Shown piece by piece: positions 26,660 through 35,011 of a DNA stretch of 64,000 nucleotides; the first letter of the stretch is position 1; the number at the start of each line of letters is the position of its first letter. The stretch spans positions 7,982 to 71,981 of the forward strand of contig JADZFO010000006.1 in assembly GCA_020849855.1 (NCBI GenBank), read 5' to 3'. The position numbers and the translations under genes were made by a program. The stretch is from a bacterium. GTDB lineage: Bacteria > 4484-113 > JAFGCY01. Under the pieces are notes generated by a model. The model was not told where the DNA came from, made no database searches, and worked only from the letters and a program-made list of their open reading frames with translations.

Positions 26660-27289
26660 CTAACTCCTGTCCCCCGGTACCGCGTTACCCATACCCCTGT
26701 GCACGGCTTTCACGAAGAGGTCGAGCTGGATCGGCTTGGCCAGGATTTCGCTGACGCCCAGTACTGCGTAGTCACGGCTCAGTTCGGCTGTGATGTAAGC
26801 GCTGCAGACGATGATGCGGCTTTCCTTGTTCTGCTCGCGGATCGCCCGGACGCAGTCCAGGCCGTTCATGTCCGGCATCTGGTGGTCGACGATTACCAGC
26901 GTGGGCCGCAGGCTGATGGCCATGTCTGCGCCATAGACCCCGCCATCGGCGACAGCCAGCACCGGATAGCCCAGCGGCTCGATGAAGGAGCGCAGGCGCA
27001 TTTGCAGAACTTTTGAATCATCAATGATCAGCACACCGCGCCGCAGGGGCTGGTCGCCCAGCGGAGCCGGCTTGTCAAAGACCGGGCCCGGACCAGCGGC
27101 CGGCGCCGGGGCCGCGGGGGCAGCCGCCGGGGCTGGCGCGGCAGCGGCCTTTGCCAGCTGCTTCTTGAGCAGCTCGATTTCAGCCCAGGCATCACCAAGC
27201 GAACCGAGCAGTTCCTGGATGATGTCCTGTGTGATCTGTATCCGGTCTTCCGCCGAGTTGTCGATGCCGTTGTGTTCTTCAGTTCCCAT
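26660..27289 (-). CDS. Single-domain response regulator with N-terminal coiled coil
   Basis: The 209-residue protein has an N-terminal helix with heptads (QITQDIIQELLGSLGDAWAE and following). An Ala/Pro linker (about residues 47-80) leads to a CheY-like receiver. The acidic pair is in LIIDDSKV, the phospho-acceptor Asp in VDHQMPDMNG, the switch Ser in VCSAY and the conserved Lys in LAKPIQ. There is no output domain, so it probably acts through protein contacts. It is convergent with csrA. I chose ATG 27289 over GTG 27298 because TATAAT ends only 2 bases before the GTG. Confidence 0.88.
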   Translation of the reverse strand: MGTEEHNGIDNSAEDRIQITQDIIQELLGSLGDAWAEIELLKKQLAKAAAAPAPAAAPAAPAPAAGPGPVFDKPAPLGDQPLRRGVLIIDDSKVLQMRLRSFIEPLGYPVLAVADGGVYGADMAISLRPTLVIVDHQMPDMNGLDCVRAIREQNKESRIIVCSAYITAELSRDYAVLGVSEILAKPIQLDLFVKAVHRGMGNAVPGDRS

Positions 27290-27300
27290 AGGTGTCACGC

Positions 27301-27306
27301 ATTATA
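27301..27306 (-). promoter_or_regulatory. -10 box (TATAAT) for the receiver-domain gene
   Basis: A consensus TATAAT on the minus strand lies 11 bases before ATG 27289. The predicted leader is only about 4-5 bases, so this is close to leaderless and no ribosome site fits. Confidence 0.45.
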
Positions 27307-27354
27307 TGCAAGTCTTGCCGCAGCACAGCCAGTCCATTATCGAGCAGGCCGGGG

Positions 27355-28368
27355 CTAATCTTCATTATCGGGCAGTGCCGATCTGACCCGCGAGAGCTGC
27401 CAGGTATAGGCGCGGCGCAGTTCCACCAGGCGGTCGCGCAGGTCCTGACTGGCGCGGCTCTCGCCGGGATAGTAGTCGAAAACTTCTCCGCTGGCGTAAT
27501 CTTCAGTCTCCTGGCCCGAGAACCGGCCCGGCTCCGGCAGGCCCCAGTCCACGATGGCGTAGATCCGGATCTCATGCGCGCTGTCATAGGGCTGGGCGTA
27601 GAAGCGCGGCATGCGGCCTTCGGCGGTCAGCCTGTAGAGGCCCTCAACGCCGCCGTCCTTGGCGCTGGACAGCTTCAGGCGGTCCCAGTTCTCATTGAAG
27701 GGCTGGTAAGTCTCATGCGGGTCAGTGTCATAGGCGTCCTCTTCCGACACGGCATAGAGGACAAGGGTGGGCGCCATGCGGGCGGGGTTGTCACTGATCT
27801 CCACTTCCAGCTCAAGGATAAAGCTGTCGCCGGGGTCGAAGGTGGAGCTGTTGCGCCCAAGGGCCGGGTTATAAAGCAGCATGTCGCGGATCTCGACGCG
27901 GGGCAGCTCCGGGCCGCTGACGCTGAAGTCCAGCTCATCCTTTGCCGGCAGAGATCCCTTCAGCGTTACTTCTACCTTGCAGCTCAGGCGGCGCTCGGCC
28001 AGGCTGTCGCTGGTGGCCATGATGTCGTTGAGCACCAGGTCATGGGTGCCGGCCGGCAGCTTGAAGCGCACCTTGTGCTTTTGCACGGTCTTGTCGTCCT
28101 CATCGAAGATGACGAGGAATACAGTCAGGTTCTCTTCTGCCTTGTAACCCTCAGCCTTGACCTGCACCACCGCGCTGATTTCCCGTACATCCGGATAGCC
28201 AAACTCGGTCTTTCTCTTTTCTGTCCGGTCGTCGGGATAAAGGTAGAAATCCAGGATCTCCAGGCTGCGGCTGCTTTCAGCGGCGGCGGCCGGGACAGGC
28301 AGGCAGCCAAGCAGCAGGATGGCGGCGAGCACAGCAAGACCAGGCGGCAGGGGCACAGAGCTCTTCAT
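27355..28368 (-). CDS. Secreted protein of unknown function
   Basis: The start was set at ATG 28368 because a clean signal peptide begins there (LPPGLAVLAAILLLGCLPVPA, near residue 30); a longer reading to 28434 adds an unlikely leader. The mature protein (about 305 residues) is beta-rich with Asp/Glu-rich loops. It appears to contain two similar beta-sandwich units (SLEILDFYLYPDD near the N-terminus and VEIRDMLLYNPALGRNS in the middle) and a helical C-terminus (SQDLRDRLVELRRAYTWQLS). The cysteine in LLLGC could be a lipobox. I do not recognise the family. It is divergent from lptD. Confidence 0.7.
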   Translation of the reverse strand: MKSSVPLPPGLAVLAAILLLGCLPVPAAAAESSRSLEILDFYLYPDDRTEKRKTEFGYPDVREISAVVQVKAEGYKAEENLTVFLVIFDEDDKTVQKHKVRFKLPAGTHDLVLNDIMATSDSLAERRLSCKVEVTLKGSLPAKDELDFSVSGPELPRVEIRDMLLYNPALGRNSSTFDPGDSFILELEVEISDNPARMAPTLVLYAVSEEDAYDTDPHETYQPFNENWDRLKLSSAKDGGVEGLYRLTAEGRMPRFYAQPYDSAHEIRIYAIVDWGLPEPGRFSGQETEDYASGEVFDYYPGESRASQDLRDRLVELRRAYTWQLSRVRSALPDNED

Positions 28369-28551
28369 CGCAGCAAAGGCTAACACAGGTGATTCAGACG
28401 CGAAAGCAGGGCCGGCGATGCAGCAGGGGCTCATTATTGCGCAGGCTGTCTATGGGATAATCAGGGTGCCCCGCCCCTGAAATGGCCTGCCATTCAACAA
28501 GCTGGGCCGGCAGCACGTCCGAGATAGCGTGCAAGAGGAAGGCGGGAGCAC

Positions 28552-31500
28552 TTGAGCCAGCGGGGCCGCGGGAACAGCATCTTGGCTGCAGCACTTTTCT
28601 GCCCGCCTTTGCTGGCGGCCGTACTGCTGCTGTGCCTGTCCGTCCTGCCCTTCCCTGCCCTGGCCCAGAACACCGCCGAATCCAAGCCCGCCCCCGCAAA
28701 GCCGCGTCCGCGGCCCAGAAAGGACGCAGATAAAGAGGCTGAAGAGAAGAAGGCCGCCGAAGAGAAAAAGGCCAGCGACAGAAAGGAAAGCGCTGATGCT
28801 TCCGAGAGCGGGGCCGCAGCGGATGAAGCGTCCGAGGCGCAGGCGAATACAGCGGAGGCCAGCGCCAAGCTTGATGCTGTGGCTGAAGAGAGCGCCGAGG
28901 CCGCCGCGGAAGGCGGGCCTATGATCCCTGACATTGACGAGACCGGCGAGGCGAGTGTGAACACCGCTGAAGGTGGACGCCCGCAGATACAGACAGCCCT
29001 GCCCGAGGATGAGCAGGCGCCGAACGCCGCCGAATCCCGGCCGGCAGCCGGCGCGGCCGAGAACCTCGCCGAGGAAGACGGCCTGCCGATCCCGGGCCTC
29101 AAGGAGCCCTTTGACCTGATGCGCGGCGGCGCGGTGAGCAGCGGCAAGCGTAATGGCGATGGAAGCGACGGCGTGGCCGAACCACCGCTGCCGGAGATGA
29201 TCCTGCCGCAGCCCGAAACCGTCGCCGGCTCTGCCGAGGGCTACCAGCCCCCGGAGATCAACCTGGTGGTGCCGAGCCTGCAGCCCATCCCGCAGCCCCC
29301 CGGCGATAGTGACTACATCCAGCCTGAGCGCGTGTACCTGACGGACCGCCCGCTGCCCGCGCTGGACGAGACCGAGACCGACCAGGAGCGCATCGCCCGC
29401 AGCATTGAGGAATCGCTGGGACTGTTGACCCTGACCGGCGAGCAGCGGCCGCCCGAAGGAGTGGAGATCCCGCTGCCCAGCGGCGTGGTGACCTTCAAGG
29501 CCAGCGATGCCTTCCAGTTCGACCGCCGCAACCGCATCCTGACTTTTACCGGCAACGCGGAGATCATCATCGGGGACATCGCCATCTGGGCGGACCTGAT
29601 CGAGGTCAACGACAGCGCAGCCACGACTTATGCCAAGGGCTATGTGGCCCTGCAGCGCCAGGATGACATCCTCTACTGCGACGAAGCCTATATGAACTAT
29701 GACACCGGGACCCTGGAGCTCTTCTACATCGAAGGTAATACCAGCGGCCCCAAGGTGCAGGGCAACGTCTACTTCTTCGCCGACCGCGCCTATGGCTCCT
29801 TTGACCACCTGACCATGGAGCATGTGGAGGTTACGACCTGCGACCCCTTCTGCGGCGGCCCCAAGGAAGCGCACCTCGGCGCGCACAAGGCGATCTATAA
29901 ACGCAATACCAGCATCGTGCTGCACGACGTGTGGATCTACGCCCGCGAGAGCAAGATCGGCTATGTGCCGGTGCTGGCCTTCCCGCTGCGGCGCATTGAC
30001 GACCAGCTGGACATTGACGAGGAAGAGAGCAACCTGCAGCAGAACTACGGCCGCAACCGCACCGACGGCTGGTTCGCCAAGTATGCCTATACCTACAGCA
30101 CGCGCTATGCCGAGAACGTCAACGGCCCGCTGCTGGGCGTGGCCAAGCTGGACCTGAGCCAGCGCCAGGGCCCTGGTATCGGCGTGCGCCAGGACATCTA
30201 TACGCCTGCGCTTGGCGTTACCACCGTGCGGGCCTACTACCAGCGCCAGTGGGAATGGCTGCGTCAGGAGAAGGACGGCGTGGTGGCCAAGCCCTCGGAG
30301 AACTTCGACTTCGAGCTGAGCCAGGAGCTGAACCTTTCGCGGCACCTGACCGGCTCGCTGAACATCGACCGTTCCAATCAGGCAACCTCCAGCCGGCCGG
30401 GCGTGACCACCCGCAACAACGACTGGCGCAACAACTTCAGGCTGAACTACAACAACAAGGACACCCGCATCGGCATCACCGCGGACCAGACCATCACCAA
30501 GCGCGGCGGCACCACCGGGACCGGCGGCACCCAGAGCCTGCAAAACGAGAACTCCAACATGTCGGCGGCCTTCACCCTGGAACAGGACCTCAGCGATGAG
30601 CTGAAGCTGCGCTATCGCACGGACTACAGCTCAATCAAGGGCAACACCAGCCAGGCCGGCATCCCCGCGGACCAGGAAGGCAACATGAGCGCGGAGCTCA
30701 ACTTCACCGGCAAGCAGGGCACGCCGCGCGAGGGCTACCAGTCCACCCTGCGCTACAGCAAGCAGGGCATCGACTATGACCGCGACAAGAACAACACCAG
30801 CCAGGACGCCCGCCGCACCATACGCCGCGAGATCCCGAGCTTCCAGTTGATCTTCCCGCGCGACCTGATCCAGGACGGGGCCTACTTCCAGAACTTCCAG
30901 ATCAACCTGGATAACCTGGTCTCGGGCACGCGGCGGCGCCAGAGCAATGCCTTCCGGGCCAAGGCCACCATTGGCGGCCGCGACACCTTTGAGTTCTCCC
31001 GCGCCAGCCGGCTGGATACCAGCCTGGACTTCAACCAGTACCTTTACGACGATGGCAACGCCCAGTACACCCTGGCCCCGCGCCTGAACTACAAGTACGA
31101 TGACGGCCGCTGGTTCAACTTCGCCCTCAACTACCAGCTCAACTTCCGCCAGGGTGTGCGCAACCCGCCGGTGGAGGGCGACCGTACCTTCTATGACAAC
31201 CGCCTGTCCTGGAACCTGAACATGACCAACCATCGCTCATGGCGCTGGGACATCAGGGGCGGTTACGACTTTGAGCACATCAACGTGAACGGGCGCAAGC
31301 GCTCCTGGCCGCTGCCGACCACCACCAGCAGCAGCTTCTACTGGGACCCCAACGACACCTTCACCCTGCAGCACACGGTGTCCTATGACTCGGCCTCGCG
31401 TTCCTGGCGCCCCAGCAACATCAGCGCGCGCTGGCACTCCGCCTACACGCGGCCGGACGGCTATTACAACTGGTACCTGGCCACCCGCCTGGAGGCCGAC

Positions 31501-31908
31501 ACTGACTACTGGCAGCTGCACTCGCTGCGCAACATCGACACGACCTGGTACAAGAACTGGGGCAGCGGCTGGAGCACAGAGCTGACCACCAGCTGGCGGC
31601 AGTCCGGCAGCGACGGCGGCATACCTTCAGATGTCGGCGACTTCCTGGACGATTACGTCAAGCGCATTATCGTGCGCAAGGTGAACTGCTGCACCACGAT
31701 TGAAGGCGGCTGGCGCACGGGCATCAACGAGGTCTATGTGAACCTCTACCTCAACGCGCTTCCGCAGTACCCCGGCACGGTCGACACGCGCCGGCTCTTC
31801 GACGACGACATGACCACCGACTTCCTCTTCCCGACGGAAGGCCTGCTTAATGACATTCAGACGGATGTCTTCGGGACCAACATCCCGCTGGGCGCCCTGG
31901 GCTTCTAG
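28552..31908 (+). CDS. lptD: LptD/OstA-like outer-membrane LPS assembly protein
   Basis: The 1118-residue protein has a signal segment (LAAALFCPPLLAAVLLLCLS) and then about 270 residues of Lys/Glu/Ala-rich low complexity. An OstA-type beta-jellyroll follows (about 300-420: VVTFKASDAFQFDRRNRILT, GNAEIIIGDIAIWADLIEVN, KGYVALQRQDDILYCDEAYM). Alternating beta strands to the C-terminus (YGRNRTDGWFAKYAYTYS onward) look like the barrel. LptD places LPS in the outer leaflet, so the host is probably diderm. Its Cys pair TTCDPFCGG lies at the jellyroll-barrel junction. The TTG at 28552 follows AGGAAGG and GGGAG. The long charged N-terminus is unusual for LptD. Confidence 0.82.
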   Translation: MSQRGRGNSILAAALFCPPLLAAVLLLCLSVLPFPALAQNTAESKPAPAKPRPRPRKDADKEAEEKKAAEEKKASDRKESADASESGAAADEASEAQANTAEASAKLDAVAEESAEAAAEGGPMIPDIDETGEASVNTAEGGRPQIQTALPEDEQAPNAAESRPAAGAAENLAEEDGLPIPGLKEPFDLMRGGAVSSGKRNGDGSDGVAEPPLPEMILPQPETVAGSAEGYQPPEINLVVPSLQPIPQPPGDSDYIQPERVYLTDRPLPALDETETDQERIARSIEESLGLLTLTGEQRPPEGVEIPLPSGVVTFKASDAFQFDRRNRILTFTGNAEIIIGDIAIWADLIEVNDSAATTYAKGYVALQRQDDILYCDEAYMNYDTGTLELFYIEGNTSGPKVQGNVYFFADRAYGSFDHLTMEHVEVTTCDPFCGGPKEAHLGAHKAIYKRNTSIVLHDVWIYARESKIGYVPVLAFPLRRIDDQLDIDEEESNLQQNYGRNRTDGWFAKYAYTYSTRYAENVNGPLLGVAKLDLSQRQGPGIGVRQDIYTPALGVTTVRAYYQRQWEWLRQEKDGVVAKPSENFDFELSQELNLSRHLTGSLNIDRSNQATSSRPGVTTRNNDWRNNFRLNYNNKDTRIGITADQTITKRGGTTGTGGTQSLQNENSNMSAAFTLEQDLSDELKLRYRTDYSSIKGNTSQAGIPADQEGNMSAELNFTGKQGTPREGYQSTLRYSKQGIDYDRDKNNTSQDARRTIRREIPSFQLIFPRDLIQDGAYFQNFQINLDNLVSGTRRRQSNAFRAKATIGGRDTFEFSRASRLDTSLDFNQYLYDDGNAQYTLAPRLNYKYDDGRWFNFALNYQLNFRQGVRNPPVEGDRTFYDNRLSWNLNMTNHRSWRWDIRGGYDFEHINVNGRKRSWPLPTTTSSSFYWDPNDTFTLQHTVSYDSASRSWRPSNISARWHSAYTRPDGYYNWYLATRLEADTDYWQLHSLRNIDTTWYKNWGSGWSTELTTSWRQSGSDGGIPSDVGDFLDDYVKRIIVRKVNCCTTIEGGWRTGINEVYVNLYLNALPQYPGTVDTRRLFDDDMTTDFLFPTEGLLNDIQTDVFGTNIPLGALGF

Positions 31909-31922
31909 GAAGCCCTTGCGCG

Positions 31923-32708
31923 CTAGACGCCTGTCTGACGGCCCGACACGCTTTCGCGGGCCAGGGGCAGCAGCTCAGCAAACCAGGCCGCGGCCTGCTC
32001 CTGCTTTTGCGCCAGCTCGGCCAGCGAGGCCGTGAAGGCGAGGCCTTCCAGGCGACGCACGACATCCGCGGGCAGGTAGAACTCCAGATAGCGCAGGTTG
32101 AAGTTGTATTTCTCCGGGTCGTGGATGATGCGCAGCACTTCCACCAGCGGGCGGATGGTGAAGGCCTGATAGAAGCCCAGGGCGTCAAGCGCGCGGCCCC
32201 GGAGCACCTCTTTCTGGACCAGCGGCTGGAAGAGGGGGAAAGTCACTGCCAGGCTTTCAACGCGGGCTCGCAGAGTCTCCAGATGCGAGGGCATGTCCAG
32301 GCTGGTAGCTTTGATCAGGCCAGCCTTGTCAAAGAGGATCTGCGGCTCGCCGTGCAGTTCCCGTTCCGTCAGCTTGAAGTCCGCACCTGCCTGGATGAAG
32401 ACCATGTCCAGCATGTGGAAGGGGCTGGCCTGGCGGAGCTGGTAGAAGCACTGGCTCTGGCCGTGCCAGGCCGGCTCAGGCACACGGTAGCGCAGAGCGA
32501 TGCCGCCCAGCTCTTCCAGCAGGCTTTCAAGGAAGCTGAAGGCGGCTTCAACCTGCCCCGCTGCAACAAAACACTGCAGGTCGATGTCGCTGTATTCGTC
32601 GGCGCGGCCAAAGCTGGCGCTGCCGCCTTCCCAGAGGGCCAGGACCCAGGGCTGGGCCTCGAAGGCGCCGGCCAGTCTGCCGATAACTGTTTTGCGGTCC
32701 AGGAGCAT
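31923..32708 (-). CDS. Nucleotidyltransferase-fold protein
   Basis: The 261-residue cytosolic protein has the polymerase-beta-type nucleotidyltransferase signature GSASFGRADEYSDIDLQ at residues 29-45, where GS and D-x-D supply nucleotide and metal ligands. A helical C-terminal half follows (FPLFQPLVQKEVLRGRALDA, PADVVRRLEGLAF). The size and layout recall aminoglycoside or lincosamide adenylyltransferase relatives and other orphan nucleotidyltransferases, but no substrate motif is visible. AGAGGA precedes the ATG at 32708. It is convergent with lptD and divergent from the small zinc-ribbon gene. Confidence 0.78.
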   Translation of the reverse strand: MLLDRKTVIGRLAGAFEAQPWVLALWEGGSASFGRADEYSDIDLQCFVAAGQVEAAFSFLESLLEELGGIALRYRVPEPAWHGQSQCFYQLRQASPFHMLDMVFIQAGADFKLTERELHGEPQILFDKAGLIKATSLDMPSHLETLRARVESLAVTFPLFQPLVQKEVLRGRALDALGFYQAFTIRPLVEVLRIIHDPEKYNFNLRYLEFYLPADVVRRLEGLAFTASLAELAQKQEQAAAWFAELLPLARESVSGRQTGV

Positions 32709-32826
32709 GCTGCATCCTCTCAGGGTTGTGCTTCCTATGCAGAGCCTGTGGCTGCCCCAGAGGTTACAGCAATCTGTTAACGATAATTACGATAGTGTTT
32801 TGATAATATGCTTGGAGGCGATGTAG

Positions 32827-32994
32827 ATGCCACACCCTGACTTGCAGCAGGAAAGCAGCGGCTGGACCTGTCCGGTCTGCTCAGCCCAGAACGAGCGCGA
32901 CAATCTCCTGTGCAACGCCTGCGGCTTTGTCCGCGACCTGGATTTTCCGATGGACGACGAGCTGCCGGAAGAGAGCGGCCCTGATGAGCCTTAA
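32827..32994 (+). CDS. Small zinc-ribbon protein (55 residues)
   Basis: This short ORF encodes two Cys pairs, WTCPVCSAQN and LLCNACGF, spaced as in a zinc ribbon, with an acidic C-terminus (LDFPMDDELPEESGPDEP). GGAGG lies 8 bases upstream. Another ATG at 32821 is followed at once by TAG, so it cannot be the start. Such mini zinc ribbons often act as protein-binding adaptors; the partner is unknown. The region upstream is AT-rich and includes TTTTGATAATATG, a probable promoter. Confidence 0.75.
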   Translation: MPHPDLQQESSGWTCPVCSAQNERDNLLCNACGFVRDLDFPMDDELPEESGPDEP

Positions 32995-33161
32995 GCGCCG
33001 CCGGACCCCGGCCGGATTTGCAGCCCGGTGCAAACATTGCCTTCAGGCTTACGTCCATACATGGCCGGTGCAGCGAACCTGGGCCCCGCGCCCCGGGTCT
33101 GCAACGGCGTGAGAAAATGCTGAGCCAATTCCGGCCCGTGTGCCGCCAAAGGAGTCCTGTA

Positions 33162-33866
33162 ATGAGGCGCATCCTCGCCCTGTTAGCCACCGCTTTTGCC
33201 GCCCTGGCCCTTGTCCATTCAACGGCCCGGGCCGCAGACAAAGAAGAGGGCAACTACATGCTCGGCAGCCAGCTGGTCATCACCAGCGCGAGCCAGCTTG
33301 TGGAACCCGCACGCGGCTGGTGGGCCGATCTGCTGCCGCTGGACTACAACTTCGGCCAGCTCAATCTGGTGAATGCTGTCAACGCGAGCCGCAAAGCCCG
33401 CGGCGTGGCAACGATGATCGACGTGAAGAACTACCCCATCGCCGTCGGGGGCGAGATGCAGGTTGAAGGCGGCTGGGACTACACCATTGACTTCAACCGC
33501 ATGAGCCCGGAGGATGTGGACGCCGTGCTGGCCGCTTTCCCGATGAGCGGCAAGCTGGCCGACACAAAGATGCGTGTACGCCCGCTGAACTATGGCTATG
33601 TCTATGCCCACAGCGACAACGGCAACCCGGCGGAGCTTGTCTGGGAGGGCCAGACCATCAGCGTGGCCTGGGGCGAGAGCTTTGACTCTGTCTATGGCAA
33701 GGTCAGCAGCATGCTCAAGTCCCTCGCCCCGGATGCGAGCTTTGACCTCAGCCTGAACCAGTACCTGCCGGCCAACGGCGTGAAGAGCATGGATGTCAGC
33801 GTCAGCGTCTACCTCAATGGCGCAACTTCCCCGCCCTTCATGCCTTACGCGGAAGGAGGGATGTAG
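33162..33866 (+). CDS. Secreted protein of unknown function
   Basis: The ATG at 33162 follows AAAGGAG and opens a clear signal peptide (MRRILALLATAFAALALVHS, cleavage after ARA). The mature part of about 210 residues has no membrane span or cysteine. Distinctive stretches are GSQLVITSASQLVEPARGWW, YPIAVGGEMQVEGGWDYTID and LNYGYVYAHSDNGNPAELVW. I do not recognise the family. A strong terminator follows, so this is a one-gene unit and is not transcribed with the coiled-coil family downstream. Confidence 0.82.
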   Translation: MRRILALLATAFAALALVHSTARAADKEEGNYMLGSQLVITSASQLVEPARGWWADLLPLDYNFGQLNLVNAVNASRKARGVATMIDVKNYPIAVGGEMQVEGGWDYTIDFNRMSPEDVDAVLAAFPMSGKLADTKMRVRPLNYGYVYAHSDNGNPAELVWEGQTISVAWGESFDSVYGKVSSMLKSLAPDASFDLSLNQYLPANGVKSMDVSVSVYLNGATSPPFMPYAEGGM

Positions 33867-33890
33867 CTCCAACCTTGAACTAGAAAACAG

Positions 33891-33916
33891 AGGCGCCGCG
33901 AGGCGCCTTTTTCTTT
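33891..33916 (+). terminator. Rho-independent terminator after the 33162 gene
   Basis: Stem AGGCGCC/GGCGCCT closes a GCGA loop and is followed by TTTTTCTTTCTTT. It isolates the unknown secreted gene from the stress-type promoter that begins 16 bases later. Confidence 0.85.
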
Positions 33917-33931
33917 CTTTCTCCCGATTCC

Positions 33932-33957
33932 GTTTCCTGCAGCTGCAGAGCGGGTAT
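33932..33957 (+). promoter_or_regulatory. General-stress (sigma-B/SigF)-type promoter, family gene 1
   Basis: GTTTCC (33932-33937), 14 bases and GGGTAT (33952-33957) fit the GTTT-N12-17-GGGTAT pattern bound by sigma-B/SigF-type general stress sigma factors in Bacillales and Actinobacteria. The expected start of transcription is near 33964, giving a leader of about 48 bases. Confidence 0.65.
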
Positions 33958-34011
33958 ACCCCGAGGTCACCAAGCTGGCCCCAAACAAAACTACTCTCGG
34001 GGGAGAACTCC

Positions 34012-34677
34012 ATGAACAACGGCAAGGGCCTCGGCTCACAGAACCTCAGGCAGTACACGGCGGGCCTGCTCGCCATCTTCGCGCTGGTCGCCGTTTGCGG
34101 CCTGGCCCGACCGGCCGCGGCCGCGGAGGGGATTGACTACAACTCAAGCCGCTCAAACAAGACCAGCGGCCTGGCCGACCCGGGGCCTGGCGGCGAAGGC
34201 GGGGGCGCTGGCAAATCCAGCCCCAAGCTGGCCGAGGCCGTTTTGAAGGTCGAAGAGATCGACGCCATGGTGGCGGCCCTGCAGCTGCAGCTCCAGGCGC
34301 TCGAGACAGCCTGCTATGACCTGCAGGTCCTCAGCACTGAGGTGGACGAGGAAATGAGCGAGGACAGCGAGGCAAGCGCCCAGGAGCTGGCCCAGCTTGA
34401 GGAGGCGCAGCGTATCTTCACCGAGCAGATCGCCATGCTGCTTGACGAGTCCTCAATCTCGGTGGTCAGCGGCGACCTGGCGAAGAAGAAGAAGGACAAG
34501 GAGCTGCAGATCGAGAGCTGGTCCTTCGGGGCAAACAACGCTGGCATGGCCGTGAGCGTTGACCCGCTTATGGAGAACCTCGCGAGTCTGAACGAGGTCT
34601 TCGCGTCCCTGAAAGTTGCCTATCAGGAGGTCAGGGGCCACATGACGAAGCCGCGATCCAACATCCAGAATAACTGA
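34012..34677 (+). CDS. Secreted coiled-coil family protein 1
   Basis: The 221-residue protein starts at ATG 34012 after GGGGGAG. It has a signal peptide (GLLAIFALVAVCGLARPAAA), then the family motif YNSSRSNKTSG, a Gly-rich linker, and a long Glu-rich coiled coil (EIDAMVAALQLQLQALETAC). Next come the family core AQRIFTEQIAMLLDE, a Lys/acidic patch and a second helical segment. It is the most divergent member of a six-gene array and has one mature cysteine. No enzymatic motif is visible; it probably acts outside the cytoplasm as a structural or binding protein. Confidence 0.85.
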   Translation: MNNGKGLGSQNLRQYTAGLLAIFALVAVCGLARPAAAAEGIDYNSSRSNKTSGLADPGPGGEGGGAGKSSPKLAEAVLKVEEIDAMVAALQLQLQALETACYDLQVLSTEVDEEMSEDSEASAQELAQLEEAQRIFTEQIAMLLDESSISVVSGDLAKKKKDKELQIESWSFGANNAGMAVSVDPLMENLASLNEVFASLKVAYQEVRGHMTKPRSNIQNN

Positions 34678-34720
34678 TCGTCCTGGCCAGAGCTCAGCGG
34701 CCGCGACTTTTCCTGCCAAG

Positions 34721-34757
34721 CGCCCCGGTCTGGTACGCCAGCCGGGGCGTTTTGCTT
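34721..34757 (+). terminator. Terminator after family gene 1
   Basis: Stem CGCCCCGG/CCGGGGCG is followed by TTTTGCTTT. This closes the first transcription unit of the family. Confidence 0.85.
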
Positions 34758-34928
34758 TGCGGCTGTCTATCGCGGTCCAACAGCTGATCTGCATGCCAGT
34801 CCCTTACGAATGCCGCAGGCGGCATGCGACGCAGGCAATGCGAGTACAGCGCTCCAGGCCCACACCTGGCGATTGTCAGGCTGCTTGACTCAGCTTCCGG
34901 AAATGCTTCGTTCATCTTTCACAGATTG

Positions 34929-34954
34929 GTTTAGCGGTCAGGTGCGACGGGTAT
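34929..34954 (+). promoter_or_regulatory. General-stress (sigma-B/SigF)-type promoter, family genes 2-3
   Basis: GTTTAG (34929-34934), 14 bases and GGGTAT (34949-34954) match the sigma-B consensus GTTTAA-N12-15-GGGTAT at all but one position. Transcription should begin near 34961, where a GGTTCC/GGAGCC hairpin starts. Confidence 0.7.
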
Positions 34955-35011
34955 TAAAGCCGGTTCCGCAGGGAGCCCCACAAAAAAAAACAATATCTCG
35001 GGGGAGTAGTC

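Noticed and set aside
28450-30543. 697-codon minus-strand ORF
   Set aside because: It is antisense to lptD; Val/Gly/Ala/His-rich shadow composition and no domain.
34921-35011. Known riboswitch in the leader of family genes 2 and 4
   Set aside because: The leader after the predicted start is only about 50 bases and matches no riboswitch consensus I know; the conserved upstream part is better explained as a promoter.
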